Part shown: positions 9,201-16,749 of the stretch, in pieces
Layout: the number at the start of each line of letters is the position of its first letter
Position numbering within the stretch: the first letter of the stretch is position 1
Source: Fibrobacter sp. UBA4297
Lineage (GTDB): Bacteria; Fibrobacterota; Fibrobacteria; Fibrobacterales; Fibrobacteraceae
NCBI RefSeq assembly: GCF_002394865.1
Contig: NZ_DGUZ01000017.1
Span: 320,124-384,123 of the forward strand
DNA length: 64,000 nucleotides
Direction of reading: 5' to 3'
Position numbers and translations under genes: made by a program
Notes under the pieces: generated by a model
Database searches by the model: none
What the model was told of the DNA's origin: nothing
The model's input: only the letters and a program-made list of their open reading frames with translations

Positions 9201-9647
9201 GACATATTCGACTACATCCCGCCGCAGAAGACGAACCAAATCTTTACACCGAAAAAAGTCGTAAAGGACATGGTGGATATGCTCGAAAAGGAAACTCCGG
9301 GCTGTTTTGATGACCCGGAGCACACCTTCGCAGACTTGTACATGAAATCGGGACTCTATATCACCGAAATTATCAAGCGCCTTTATCGTTCAAAGAAGAT
9401 GAAGAAACTCTTCCCCGATGATGCAAAAAGGCTAGAGCATATCGTCAAGAATCAAGTCTGTGGTGCTGCTCCTACCGAAATCATCTACATGATTGCTATG
9501 CACTACATTCTCGGCTTCAACAACGAAATCGAAGGCAAAACCGCATCGCAAATTCAAGCGCTTTATCCGAATTTCAAGATGAAGGATACCGCTGAACTCG
9601 CTAAAGAAGGGAAACTTGCTGAGTGGGTGGGGAAGGCGTATAAGTAA
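6240..9647 (+). CDS. Restriction helicase: GIY-YIG-like N terminus, DEAH helicase, methylase-like C terminus
   Basis: This 1135-residue protein is the likely DNA-cutting and translocating subunit of the cassette. Residues 15-45 (AIYAYTTPND..HDGWIKIGDT) resemble the GIY-YIG/T5orf172 nuclease fold. Residues 174-180 (KPRFGKT) form Walker A. Residues 293-297 (LDEAH) form the DEAH box, and NLSGTP and QLTTGVTIPEW match later SF2 helicase motifs. A coiled, Lys/Glu-rich stretch fills about 780-890. From residue 1000 the protein carries QIFTPKKVVKDMVDML and FADLYMKSGLY, a second FTP box and a SAM-motif-like segment without NPPY. Methylase elements are thus spread over all three proteins. Family membership is sure; the exact division of labour is inferred. 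Confidence 0.8.
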   Translation: MSNVTQIKTMRPVNRAIYAYTTPNDRTHDGWIKIGDTEVNFGENLKDAVKERVHQQTHTSDTEAPIAWSGRAVFEDDLTPFRDYDFHKYLTNKVDIERKPKTEWFKTDAKTSKNHFNDFKENHGILTEMEGVEIYELRDEQEEAARKTADYFDNHKLVKILKKDKAPEFLWNAKPRFGKTLTAYDFCKRVGAKNVLILTNRPAIADSWYNDYARFVGTDGGYYFVSQVDVFKKNPQKYKHVLTRDEFTRAVSKNRLGCIEFISLQDLKGAKAFGGDYEKLREVSELDWDVLILDEAHEGVETDKTDVALERIKRRFTLNLSGTPFKMLASDKFPEEAIFNWTYADEQERKKEFAEKGVENPYEDLPKLNLFTYQMSDMMGAKADAGTLIDDEETQYYFDLNEFFKTNASGYFEHLDDVKKFLDALTEQKKYPFSTEELRNQLKHTFWLLNRVDSAIALKKLLTQHPVFKEYTVVLAVGNGDEELENQKAITAVREAIKNNEKTITLSVGQLTTGVTIPEWTAVLMLCSMRSPALYMQAAFRAQNPCLFLDKDGKTYRKDNAYVFDFDPARTLTIVETIANDQYKDTAGGAGDSEKRKKHVLELLNFFPVVGEDDNGEMIELDAEKVLSIPRHIHAKEVVNHGFMSNFLFQNISGIFAAPSIVNDILKKVNPVTKAEADKNIVTPEQANELPLDGNGNVDVPSEQVVGTAADKFGDPVFARQSNDFEKDVNRLLRDHKPSEIENVIKELIAVYDASVKDVAEEAKVKFGQDMTKSQSKEFERKLQNYGQKKISSAAADFKIEAGTAEHKRDEALKNCNSKAEEKQINSEFKKEMETAKKKFQETVSDTSDIWKKATEETVKAVEESKIEKKKNDIEEKVRDHLRGFARTIPSFLMAYGKYYGDDSKKNMTLETFERDIPGNVFLEVTSISIDEFKFLRDGGDYTDENDGKKKHYDGHLFDSVVFNDSVKEFMRKRSELADYFMEDVKGDIFDYIPPQKTNQIFTPKKVVKDMVDMLEKETPGCFDDPEHTFADLYMKSGLYITEIIKRLYRSKKMKKLFPDDAKRLEHIVKNQVCGAAPTEIIYMIAMHYILGFNNEIEGKTASQIQALYPNFKMKDTAELAKEGKLAEWVGKAYK

Positions 9648-9650
9648 AAC

Positions 9651-9812
9651 GTGCAAGAACGCCCAAAGATCTGTTATAATAGTCCCTTTCAAAGCCGAAA
9701 GGGACCAAAACTTGCGATAATCGAACTTTACGGAAGAGAAGGTTTTCCCTATATCGACCAGAGCTGGGATGAAGCTGAACAGGATGCAGCCAACGTCATG
9801 GAACTCCGATAA
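9651..9812 (+). pseudogene. Remnant reading frame upstream of the DUF3368 remnant (possible antitoxin tail)
   Basis: An open frame from a GTG gives 53 residues ending in GFPYIDQSWDEAEQDAANVM and ELR. It stops directly before the toxin remnant, as an antitoxin would. It has no good ribosome site and I cannot name its family. A truncated antitoxin is the likeliest reading. Confidence 0.3.
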
Positions 9813-10040
9813 TTTCTTTCTTAAAAAACAATCGTCTTGATATTCTTGGAAAACTGTTTGGCGAAGTTTTGCTACCTGAGGCCGTTTACGAAGAATTGAC
9901 TTCAAACCAGGATTTTCTGGAAGAAGCCGAACAGGTGAAATCATGTGAGTTTTTCAAAAAGGTGTTTGTTGGCGATAGTCAAGCCGTTGGCATGTTGATG
10001 CGTGTAACTGGCTTGGATCTTGGTGAAAGCGAAAACGGAG
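9811..10040 (+). pseudogene. DUF3368 (PIN-like) toxin remnant
   Basis: The frame reads PIISFLKNNRLDILGKLFG, EVLLPEAVYEELTS and LDLGESE. These are the N-terminal third and the D-GE-A region of DUF3368 toxins (about 155 residues in the family). The initiating Met and first strand are lost, and the frame departs from the family right after GESE, where the 3' end of the opposite-strand ATPase gene begins. It looks like a toxin gene cut at both ends, so it is probably not functional. The 9648-10043 gap holds nothing else. Confidence 0.6.
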
Positions 10041-10043
10041 TAG

Positions 10044-11324
10044 CTATACTGCATAGATCGGCACATTTGTCAGTTGCCCTTGCTCCTTGTACGGAAGCAT
10101 CGAGTAGCGGATGGCATGGAGCTTGGGATTGCTTTGCAAAAGTTTGGATAGTGAATTTGCGCGCACGGATTCTCCCGACTTGACCTCGATGGGCAAAAGT
10201 TCTCCTTCTGATTGTATCATAAAATCAATTTCCAACCTGGAATCGTCAGTTGAATGGTAATAAATCGGGTCGATTTGCCGGGCCTTCATTTGTTGCAGAA
10301 TAAACTGTTCCGCAAGTCCACCGTTATATTCTGCTATCAAGTCGCACTTTATTAAAATCTGCGAGGCATCGGTATTTGCCATTGCACCAAGAAGCCCGAC
10401 ATCGAGAGCATATAGCTTGAATACGTTTAGTTCTTCATATAAGTTAATTGGTAAGGCGGGCTTTGAAGCACGGGGAACTTTGTACAGTAATCCGGAATCC
10501 GTCAGCCATTCTATCGCTTCTTCGTATTGAGTTGCGCGCGCCCCCTTGCGGAGCGCTCCATAGATGAATTTTTTGTTTTCCTTGAACAGTTGCGAAGGAG
10601 CACTTTTCCAGACAAGCTTGATTTTTTCGACTTGATCCTTGGGGGCATGCTTTGAAAAATCTTGTTCATACCCGTGCAAGATACTTTTCTGAATTTTGCG
10701 GACTCCTTGCAATGCACCGGTCTCTACATACAGTTTGACCGCTTCGGGCATCCCACCCACATAGTAATACTGCCGGAGTAAATCAATGAATTTCTGGTGT
10801 AGTGGCGTGATTGCGTTAAAGTCGTGCTCATTTAGCAAATTCAGCATCTGTTCTTCGCCGAGGGCGTCAAGGAACTCCCGAAAATCCATAGGGAAAATGT
10901 TGAGCTCGTCAACTTTCCCGACAGGGAAGGATACGCCCTGGTGAAGCGATATTCCCAGCAGCGAACCCGCCACGGCAATATGGTACTCCGGTGCCTGTTC
11001 ATAGAAATATTTGAGAGACTCTATTGCTTCGGGAATGTCCTGAACCTCGTCTAGGATAATCAAGGTGTCGCCAGGAGTGATGTCCACCTTGCTCAGGGCG
11101 CTTAAGTCCCTTATGATGCGCTTTATGTCGAAATCATGTGAAAAAATTTGCTTTGCAAGTTCGTTTTTCCTGCAGACGATATAGGCTTCTTTTGTGTAAT
11201 GACTTTTGGCAAATTCGCGTAAAAGCCAGGTTTTTCCGACCTGTCTGGCTCCGTTCAAAATGAGCGGCTTACGGCTGCTGCTATTTTTCCAGTCAAGGAG
11301 GTTTTTAAGGGCTATACGTCTCAT
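10044..11324 (-). CDS. AAA ATPase with DUF4143 domain
   Basis: This 426-residue protein belongs to the AAA_14/DUF4143 family, which is common in gut bacteria and often sits with mobile or defence genes. Its cellular role is not established. Walker A is GARQVGKT (25-32), Walker B is TLIILDEVQD (87-96), and VAGSLLG is the sensor segment. The C-terminal part (YYHSTDDSRLEIDFMI, LLPIEVKSGES) has the layout of a PD-(D/E)XK-like fold, with E-D and E-K spacing as in the DUF4143 C terminus. It is transcribed divergently from the amino-acid transporter. Confidence 0.85.
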   Translation of the reverse strand: MRRIALKNLLDWKNSSSRKPLILNGARQVGKTWLLREFAKSHYTKEAYIVCRKNELAKQIFSHDFDIKRIIRDLSALSKVDITPGDTLIILDEVQDIPEAIESLKYFYEQAPEYHIAVAGSLLGISLHQGVSFPVGKVDELNIFPMDFREFLDALGEEQMLNLLNEHDFNAITPLHQKFIDLLRQYYYVGGMPEAVKLYVETGALQGVRKIQKSILHGYEQDFSKHAPKDQVEKIKLVWKSAPSQLFKENKKFIYGALRKGARATQYEEAIEWLTDSGLLYKVPRASKPALPINLYEELNVFKLYALDVGLLGAMANTDASQILIKCDLIAEYNGGLAEQFILQQMKARQIDPIYYHSTDDSRLEIDFMIQSEGELLPIEVKSGESVRANSLSKLLQSNPKLHAIRYSMLPYKEQGQLTNVPIYAV

Positions 11325-11462
11325 AATACATTTTTCCGCATTTGATTTTTACTTTAATATACATAAATCTACACTAAAAATCAGATGTTTTTTACATTTT
11401 TACACACTTAAAATAGTGATAAAACAGCCGAAAATGGCTTTTGAATCATACAGGCGTTAAAT

Positions 11463-11509
11463 AAAAGGGCTGCTTGATTATCTGCATTCATTGGAATGCG
11501 GCCCTTTTT
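11463..11509 (+). terminator. Hairpin with T-run upstream of the amino-acid transporter
   Basis: Outer arms AAAAGGGC and GCCCTTTTT enclose a 6-bp inner hairpin (GCATTC-ATTG-GAATGC). It lies between two divergent genes, where no terminator is needed, so it is either a leader attenuator or the scar of a lost gene. Confidence 0.5.
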
Positions 11510-11546
11510 CTATATTTCTCTTGTAAATCAAAAAGAGGACTTCAAG

Positions 11547-12338
11547 ATGAAAAAGATTTTTGCGATGCTTGCGGCTGTTGCTTGCGCCGCTATACTCACT
11601 GCTTGTAACGACCAGAAGGCTGAAACGAAGACTGCTGCCGATGAATCCTTCAACAAGGTCAAGGCGGCAGGTGTGTTCGTGCTTGGCCTCGATGATTCTT
11701 TCCCGCCGATGGGCTTCCGCGACAAGGACAACAACATCGTGGGTTTCGATATCGACCTCGCTACTGAAGTTTGTGCGCGCCTGGGCGTGAAGCTCAAGAC
11801 GCAGCCGATTTCGTGGGACGCGAAGGAACAGGAACTGAACACCGGCAAGATTGACTGCATCTGGAACGGCATGAGCGTTGACTCTGCACGTGCCAAGGCC
11901 ATGAACCTGAGCGACCCGTATCTCAAGAACCGCATGATTTTCACGGTGAAGGACAAGTCTCTTGCAAACCTTGCTGCTCTTGCAGGCAAGAAGATCGCTG
12001 TACAGAACGGCTCTACCGCTCAGAAGCTTTTGGAAGCTTCCGAAGCCGGCAAGGCTGCCAAGGAAATCGTCCCGTTTGACGATAACCAGACTGCTCTCAT
12101 GGATTTGGACAAGGGCGGTGTCGATGCCGTATTCCTCGACGAAATTGTCGCCAAGTACTGGATTGTGACGAACGCGAAGGACTACACGGTGCTCGAGGAA
12201 GGCCTTTCCGACGAAGTCTACGCTGTGGGTTTCCGTAAAAAAGACCAGGCTCTCCGTGACTCTGTGAATAATGTCCTCACTGCAATGAAAAAAGACGGCA
12301 AGTTCGCTGAAATCTCTGCGAAGTGGTTCGGCAAATAA
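11547..12338 (+). CDS. Polar amino-acid ABC transporter substrate-binding lipoprotein
   Basis: This is a 263-residue periplasmic binding protein of family 3 (SBP_bac_3), anchored as a lipoprotein. The signal MKKIFAMLAAVACAAILTAC ends in the lipobox LTAC. GVFVLGLDDSFPPMGF, NIVGFDIDLATEVCARLG and the late GGVDAVFLDEIVAKYW follow the family pattern. An upstream in-frame ATG (11496) lies in the terminator hairpin; the chosen ATG has AGAGGA 6-7 nt before it. It is the first gene of a binding protein-permease-ATPase operon. The ligand (for example glutamine, arginine or cystine) cannot be decided from sequence. Confidence 0.9.
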   Translation: MKKIFAMLAAVACAAILTACNDQKAETKTAADESFNKVKAAGVFVLGLDDSFPPMGFRDKDNNIVGFDIDLATEVCARLGVKLKTQPISWDAKEQELNTGKIDCIWNGMSVDSARAKAMNLSDPYLKNRMIFTVKDKSLANLAALAGKKIAVQNGSTAQKLLEASEAGKAAKEIVPFDDNQTALMDLDKGGVDAVFLDEIVAKYWIVTNAKDYTVLEEGLSDEVYAVGFRKKDQALRDSVNNVLTAMKKDGKFAEISAKWFGK

Positions 12339-12353
12339 AGATCTGCGAGCCAA

Positions 12354-12378
12354 GTTCGCTGAGCTTGCCGAAGCGAAC
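12354..12378 (+). promoter_or_regulatory. Intercistronic hairpin after the binding protein
   Basis: GTTCGCT and AGCGAAC pair across an 11-nt loop, with no T-run. Such hairpins can stabilise the upstream message so that more binding protein than permease is made. This is an inference from position. Confidence 0.4.
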
Positions 12379-12399
12379 CTTGCGTAGGATTGACTATCC

Positions 12400-13059
12400 A
12401 TGTCTGATTTGAATTCCTTACTCCCGATTCTCTGGGGCGGCTTCTGCACGACGCTCGCCATTTTTGCGCTGACGCTCCTGTTCTCGATTCCGCTTGGCTT
12501 GCTTGTGGCGGTTCTCAAGATGAGCCGTTACCGCATTGTGCGTTACCCGGTATCGTTCTACATCTCGGTCATGCGCGGCACTCCGCTGCTCCTCCAGATT
12601 GTGGCGATTTATTTTGGCTCGTACTATTTAAGCGAATACACGGGAGTGGAGTTCTCGTTTGACCGTTTCCCGGCTGTGATTGTTGCGTTCTCGATTAACT
12701 ATGCGGCATACTTTGCCGAGATTTTCCGTGGTGGCATCCAGTCAATTCCGAAGGGTCAGTATGAGGCTGCGGCAATGCTTGGCCTTACACGCGGTCAGAC
12801 GTTCTATCGTATTATTCTCCCGCAGGTCGTTAAGCGCGTTGTGCCTGCAAGTGCAAACGAAGTCATTACGCTTGTGAAGGATACATCTTTGGCGCAGGTG
12901 ATTGCCGTGACGGAACTTTTTGCTCTCGCGAAAAAGCAGCAGGCCGCTTACGCAAGCATCTATCCGCTGTTTGTGGCGGGCGTGTTCTATTACATTGCAA
13001 ATCTTCTTTTGAGTGTGTTGTTCGCTTACGTTGAACGTAAGTTGAACTATTATAAGTGA
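12400..13059 (+). CDS. Polar amino-acid ABC transporter permease
   Basis: This 219-residue inner-membrane permease of the HisM/GlnP family has about five membrane segments, starting with TLAIFALTLLFSIPLGLLVA. The coupling motif for the ATPase is EAAAMLGLTRGQTFYRIILP (the EAA loop, about residues 125-144). One permease gene is present, so it probably works as a homodimer. Its TGA overlaps the ribosome site of the ATPase gene. Confidence 0.92.
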   Translation: MSDLNSLLPILWGGFCTTLAIFALTLLFSIPLGLLVAVLKMSRYRIVRYPVSFYISVMRGTPLLLQIVAIYFGSYYLSEYTGVEFSFDRFPAVIVAFSINYAAYFAEIFRGGIQSIPKGQYEAAAMLGLTRGQTFYRIILPQVVKRVVPASANEVITLVKDTSLAQVIAVTELFALAKKQQAAYASIYPLFVAGVFYYIANLLLSVLFAYVERKLNYYK

Positions 13060-13067
13060 GGCGTGTC

Positions 13068-13889
13068 ATGGATTCTCAAGTTCAGTCTGTTATTATCAAT
13101 GACGCTCCTCTAGATTCTTCTCCGATTCTCGAAGTCAAACATTTGAAGAAGTCCTTTGGCGATTTGCATGTGCTCAAGGACATCTCGTTTGACCTCAATG
13201 CGGGCGAGGTACTTTCGATTATCGGACCTTCCGGTTCAGGCAAGAGTACGCTTCTCCGTTGCCTCACGCAGCTTGAAACGTTCGAGGCGGGCGAGGTGCG
13301 TGTCGATGGCAAGGACATGGTTGTTCCCGGTTCTTGCATTGGTGGTAAAATCAAGTACGCTCCAGCAAAGACGCTCCGCGATATCCGCCTTTCTACAGGG
13401 CTTGTGTTCCAGAACTTCAACTTGTTCCCGCATTTGACCGTGCTCCAGAACTTGACGCTTGCTCCGGTTCGTGTGCTCGGCATTCCGCGTGAAGAAGCCC
13501 GCGCCACGGGACGTCGTTTGCTCAAGCAAATGGGGCTTGAAGGTAAGGAAAAATCTTACCCGTGCGAACTCTCGGGCGGTCAGCAACAGCGAGTGTCTAT
13601 TGCCCGTGCGCTTGCGTTAAAGCCAAGGATTCTCTTCTTTGACGAACCGACCAGCGCCTTGGATCCAGAACTCACGGGCGAAGTCCTCAAAATCATCAAG
13701 AAGCTTGCTGAAGACCGCATGACGATGGTCATCGTGACGCATGAAATGGCGTTTGCTCGTGATGTGGCGAACAAGGTTATGTTCATGGACCAGGGCGTTG
13801 TCGTGGAACAGGGAACTCCGGACTTTGTATTCAACCTGTCTCAGAACAAACGCTTGAGTGCTTTCCTCGAAAGATTTTCCCGAAACTAG
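13068..13889 (+). CDS. Polar amino-acid ABC transporter ATP-binding protein
   Basis: This 273-residue ATPase powers the transporter. Walker A is GPSGSGKST (53-61), the signature is LSGGQQQR and Walker B is ILFFDEPTSALD. The segment GKDMVVPGSCIGGKIKYAPA between Walker A and the Q-loop (FQNFNLFPH) is longer than in GlnQ, with about 15 extra residues. A GTG at 13056 is in frame, but the ATG at 13068 has GTGAGG correctly spaced and is preferred. The first ~20 residues are an extension relative to GlnQ/ArtP. Confidence 0.92.
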   Translation: MDSQVQSVIINDAPLDSSPILEVKHLKKSFGDLHVLKDISFDLNAGEVLSIIGPSGSGKSTLLRCLTQLETFEAGEVRVDGKDMVVPGSCIGGKIKYAPAKTLRDIRLSTGLVFQNFNLFPHLTVLQNLTLAPVRVLGIPREEARATGRRLLKQMGLEGKEKSYPCELSGGQQQRVSIARALALKPRILFFDEPTSALDPELTGEVLKIIKKLAEDRMTMVIVTHEMAFARDVANKVMFMDQGVVVEQGTPDFVFNLSQNKRLSAFLERFSRN

Positions 13890-13956
13890 TTCTCTTTTTT
13901 TATTTTATATTCACCATAGAAGATTTTCTTTTATGAAAAAATAGAAAGGAGTTAGA

Positions 13957-14652
13957 ATGAAACGTCTTGTAGCTACGTTGGCTGTTGTGCTGATGAACAT
14001 TTGTCCTAATACATTTGCCGTTGATGATCCACCTGTAGATTCTTTCATTACCGGTGTTCATGTGGGTATAGGCTTGGGTGGCTACTGGGATTATCCATCG
14101 GAATATTTGGGTAGTAATGATTGGATGAATGTGGCCCTTGATTTGGGTTGCGTCTTCAATATCAGAGTTAATCGGTATTTAAGTGTTGTGCCAGAATTGG
14201 GGTTTGGCATGATTATAAGTTCTTGAGACGCTGGTTCTGTTTCTTATTATGATGTTTCCGAAAATCGCGGTGCGTATGGATTCAAAATTCCTGTTGCTGT
14301 TCGTTTTACTCCGCATCGGCAATTTTATCTTGAAACAGGGGCCCGCATGAGCTTTAACGTGGCATCTTCGCATACATTTAGTGGCTCGGACATTGATGGC
14401 AATACGATTTCGCTTTCGAAATCAGGTAATTGGAAACCCAAAACGTTTGTTCCGTCCCTTATCTTTGGCTTGGGTGGAACTTTCAGGGCGAATGATCGTC
14501 ACGATATTGATGTTGGAGCTCGTTTTATTCTTGATGTTGGCGGAATTGAAAAATATGACGAAATTTACGTTGAACATAACACTGTAAAAAATAAGACTAA
14601 AGTTTGGAATGTACAGATTGCCGTCAATTATTATTTCGGAACGCGGCTATAG
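13957..14652 (+). pseudogene. Outer-membrane beta-barrel protein broken by an in-frame TGA
   Basis: A signal peptide (MKRLVATLAVVLMNICPNTF-A) and alternating barrel strands run in one frame for 231 codons. The frame is interrupted once by TGA at 14224-14226, after GMIISS. The frame resumes at once with DAGSVSYYDVSENRG and ends in IAVNYYFGTRL, an outer-membrane type C terminus. It is a paralogue of the next gene: both share the FVPSL..GLG and VGARFILDV..GIE-type blocks. A start with AAAGGAG is present. This is a recent nonsense mutation, a sequencing error or, much less likely, recoding. Confidence 0.75.
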
Positions 14653-14834
14653 ACATTAGTACATCCAAATTTGCCGTTCATCTCCAAATTTCGACGTGTT
14701 GTAGACTTTTAAAACATTTTTGGGATTTTTTTGTAAAAAGTTCTAGAAATGTTGTCTACCATTTTTGTATTTTATTCTTTATCTAACAAATTTTGAATTT
14801 TTAAATGACATTTGTGTTATTTGAAGGAGATTAA

Positions 14835-15758
14835 ATGAAAAAGTTCTTTATTGCATCTGCTATCGCCATGATGTGCCTTAGCGCAAATGCCTTTGCCGAA
14901 GATGATGGCTACGGTAACGATATTCCGCCTGCAAGGTCCGAAGGCACTGTTGACGACGGTTACGGCAACAAGCTTCCGTCGAACGAACCTGAATATAAGA
15001 GCTTTGAAGAAGCGCGCGCTTCATCCTATGGTAGTTCGAGCGAAGGTTCTAACAGCAATAACCAACGAGCTCGCTTGGGTGTTCATCTTGGTGCCGGTTT
15101 TTCGTTTGTGGCAAATTACCCGACTGATAAAGATTTCGTCAGACAGTATGGCGACAATGAATGGGTTGGAGCTTCTGTCGATCTTGGTCTTATCCTCAAG
15201 TTCCCTTTAAATCCGATTATTTCGTTTGTCCCTGAAATAAACTTTGGGATTACTTATCTTTCTGAAGAAATTAAGGGCGCTGACGGCTACGACGAATATT
15301 GGCATGAATACAAGGTGAATGATGCTAAGACTCTTTACAATGTCAATATTCCGCTTATGTTGCGCTTGCAAGTTCCATACGTGTATCTCGAAGGTGGTGT
15401 TCGCCTGAGCTTCAATATCGATACGGACCATGAAAACGAATATACGGACAAGGATGGCAATCCTCTGAAGTACTATGACTATAAGGACGACGATTACAAG
15501 ACGGTCAAGCGCGATGCCGAAGATGAATGGAAAGTCAAGACGTTTATTCCGTCCGTTGTCACTGGTCTTGGAACCACATTCCTTGCAGGCGGTTTGATGT
15601 GCGACTTGGGCCTCCGCTTCATTTGGGACCTTAGGGGAATTGAAGAAAAAGACAAGGAAATCTATGGTTATGATCTTCAGAAATATAGCGTAGCAAAGGT
15701 TGTCGAAAACGAATCGAGCATATTCTCCCTTCAGTTTGTTTTCAATGTATTCTTTTAA
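14835..15758 (+). CDS. Outer-membrane beta-barrel protein
   Basis: This 307-residue protein has a clear signal peptide (MKKFFIASAIAMMCLSANAF-A). Two copies of a DDGYGN(D/K)(I/L)P motif follow (about residues 23-52), then a Ser/Asn-rich linker. The rest is a barrel of alternating strands (ARLGVHLGAGFSFVANY..ASVDLGLILKFPL..YVYLEGGVRLSFNID), ending in SLQFVFNVFF with a terminal Phe, as outer-membrane proteins do. The function is unknown; it resembles PorT/OmpW-type small barrels in layout only. AAGGAG precedes the start. Confidence 0.75.
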   Translation: MKKFFIASAIAMMCLSANAFAEDDGYGNDIPPARSEGTVDDGYGNKLPSNEPEYKSFEEARASSYGSSSEGSNSNNQRARLGVHLGAGFSFVANYPTDKDFVRQYGDNEWVGASVDLGLILKFPLNPIISFVPEINFGITYLSEEIKGADGYDEYWHEYKVNDAKTLYNVNIPLMLRLQVPYVYLEGGVRLSFNIDTDHENEYTDKDGNPLKYYDYKDDDYKTVKRDAEDEWKVKTFIPSVVTGLGTTFLAGGLMCDLGLRFIWDLRGIEEKDKEIYGYDLQKYSVAKVVENESSIFSLQFVFNVFF

Positions 15759-15877
15759 AGTGTAGCTACGAAAGTAGCCTCTTTTTATCGTTATATTGAA
15801 AGTTTTTCAAAAAATTTTAGGACAATCACCTGCGAAAAGCGTGTTAATATAGTAGACGCTTTTTTGCAGGAGAAAAA

Positions 15878-16579
15878 ATGGTTAATACTCAGATGGCGTT
15901 GTATTCAACGCCTGATTTTAATTTGATGCCGCGTGAAAAATTGGAATACGCTGGGGTGAGTGCGCTCAGCAACGAAGAACTGCTGGCGATTATTCTAGGG
16001 AGCGGTAGTCACGATTGCAGTGTTTTTGAACTCTCGAAACGGCTTTCGGAATTTTTGTCGACAGAGACTTCGGTTCCGACATTGGACCGTCTCAGGAGGA
16101 TTCGTGGACTTGGAAAAGTCAAGGCGTCGCAAATACTTGCGTGTCTAGAACTTTCGGGCCGCTTTATTTTGAGCGATAAGGCTATTGCCGTATCTGTCCC
16201 GGAAGACGTGCTGTCGCGCGTGTCGTACATGAAGTATGAATCGCAGGAGCACCTCGTTGTCATTACACTGAATTCTGCAAATTTTATCATTCGCGTGCAC
16301 GAACTTACGACTGGGCTTGTGAATCAGACGCCCGTGCACCCGCGTGAGGCTTTTGCCCTCGCGATAGAAGATCGCGCTGTTTCTGTGATTTTTGTCCACA
16401 ATCACCCCTCTGGATCGCTGGAACCGAGTCCAGAAGACATGTCCATCACGCGTGTGCTCTGTGCTTCAGGTAAAATTTTGCAAATCCCCGTTTTGGACCA
16501 TATTATCATTGGTAAAAGTGGTTTTACAAGTTTGTGCCGATGTTTTCCGGAAATCTTTGAAAGCTCATTTTTTAAGTGA
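15878..16579 (+). CDS. radC: RadC-family JAB-domain protein
   Basis: This 233-residue protein has an N-terminal helix-hairpin-helix-like part (LRRIRGLGKVKASQILACLE) and a C-terminal JAB/MPN metalloprotease-like domain with the signature FVHNHPSGSLEPSPEDM. The zinc ligands H-x-H and the distal D are intact. Despite the name, a role in recombination repair is not proven for the family. GCAGGAG precedes the ATG. Confidence 0.93.
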   Translation: MVNTQMALYSTPDFNLMPREKLEYAGVSALSNEELLAIILGSGSHDCSVFELSKRLSEFLSTETSVPTLDRLRRIRGLGKVKASQILACLELSGRFILSDKAIAVSVPEDVLSRVSYMKYESQEHLVVITLNSANFIIRVHELTTGLVNQTPVHPREAFALAIEDRAVSVIFVHNHPSGSLEPSPEDMSITRVLCASGKILQIPVLDHIIIGKSGFTSLCRCFPEIFESSFFK

Positions 16580-16749
16580 TTTAATGTAAAAAGAAAAAAA
16601 CAAAATGGCGAAAATTAAATTTTATGTATTATTTATCCATTAATTTGCGTTAGAAAAAGTGCGGACTTTTTTTTAAAGTGTTATATTTCACTTAAACATT
16701 ACTATAAGGGACCTTTCCATTTAAGGGTTGGTCAAAACAAGGAGACTCT

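Noticed and set aside
14224..14226. TGA as a selenocysteine codon
   Set aside because: The protein is a beta-barrel paralogue whose neighbours have no Cys/Sec at this place, and no SECIS-like hairpin is evident just downstream. A nonsense mutation is simpler.
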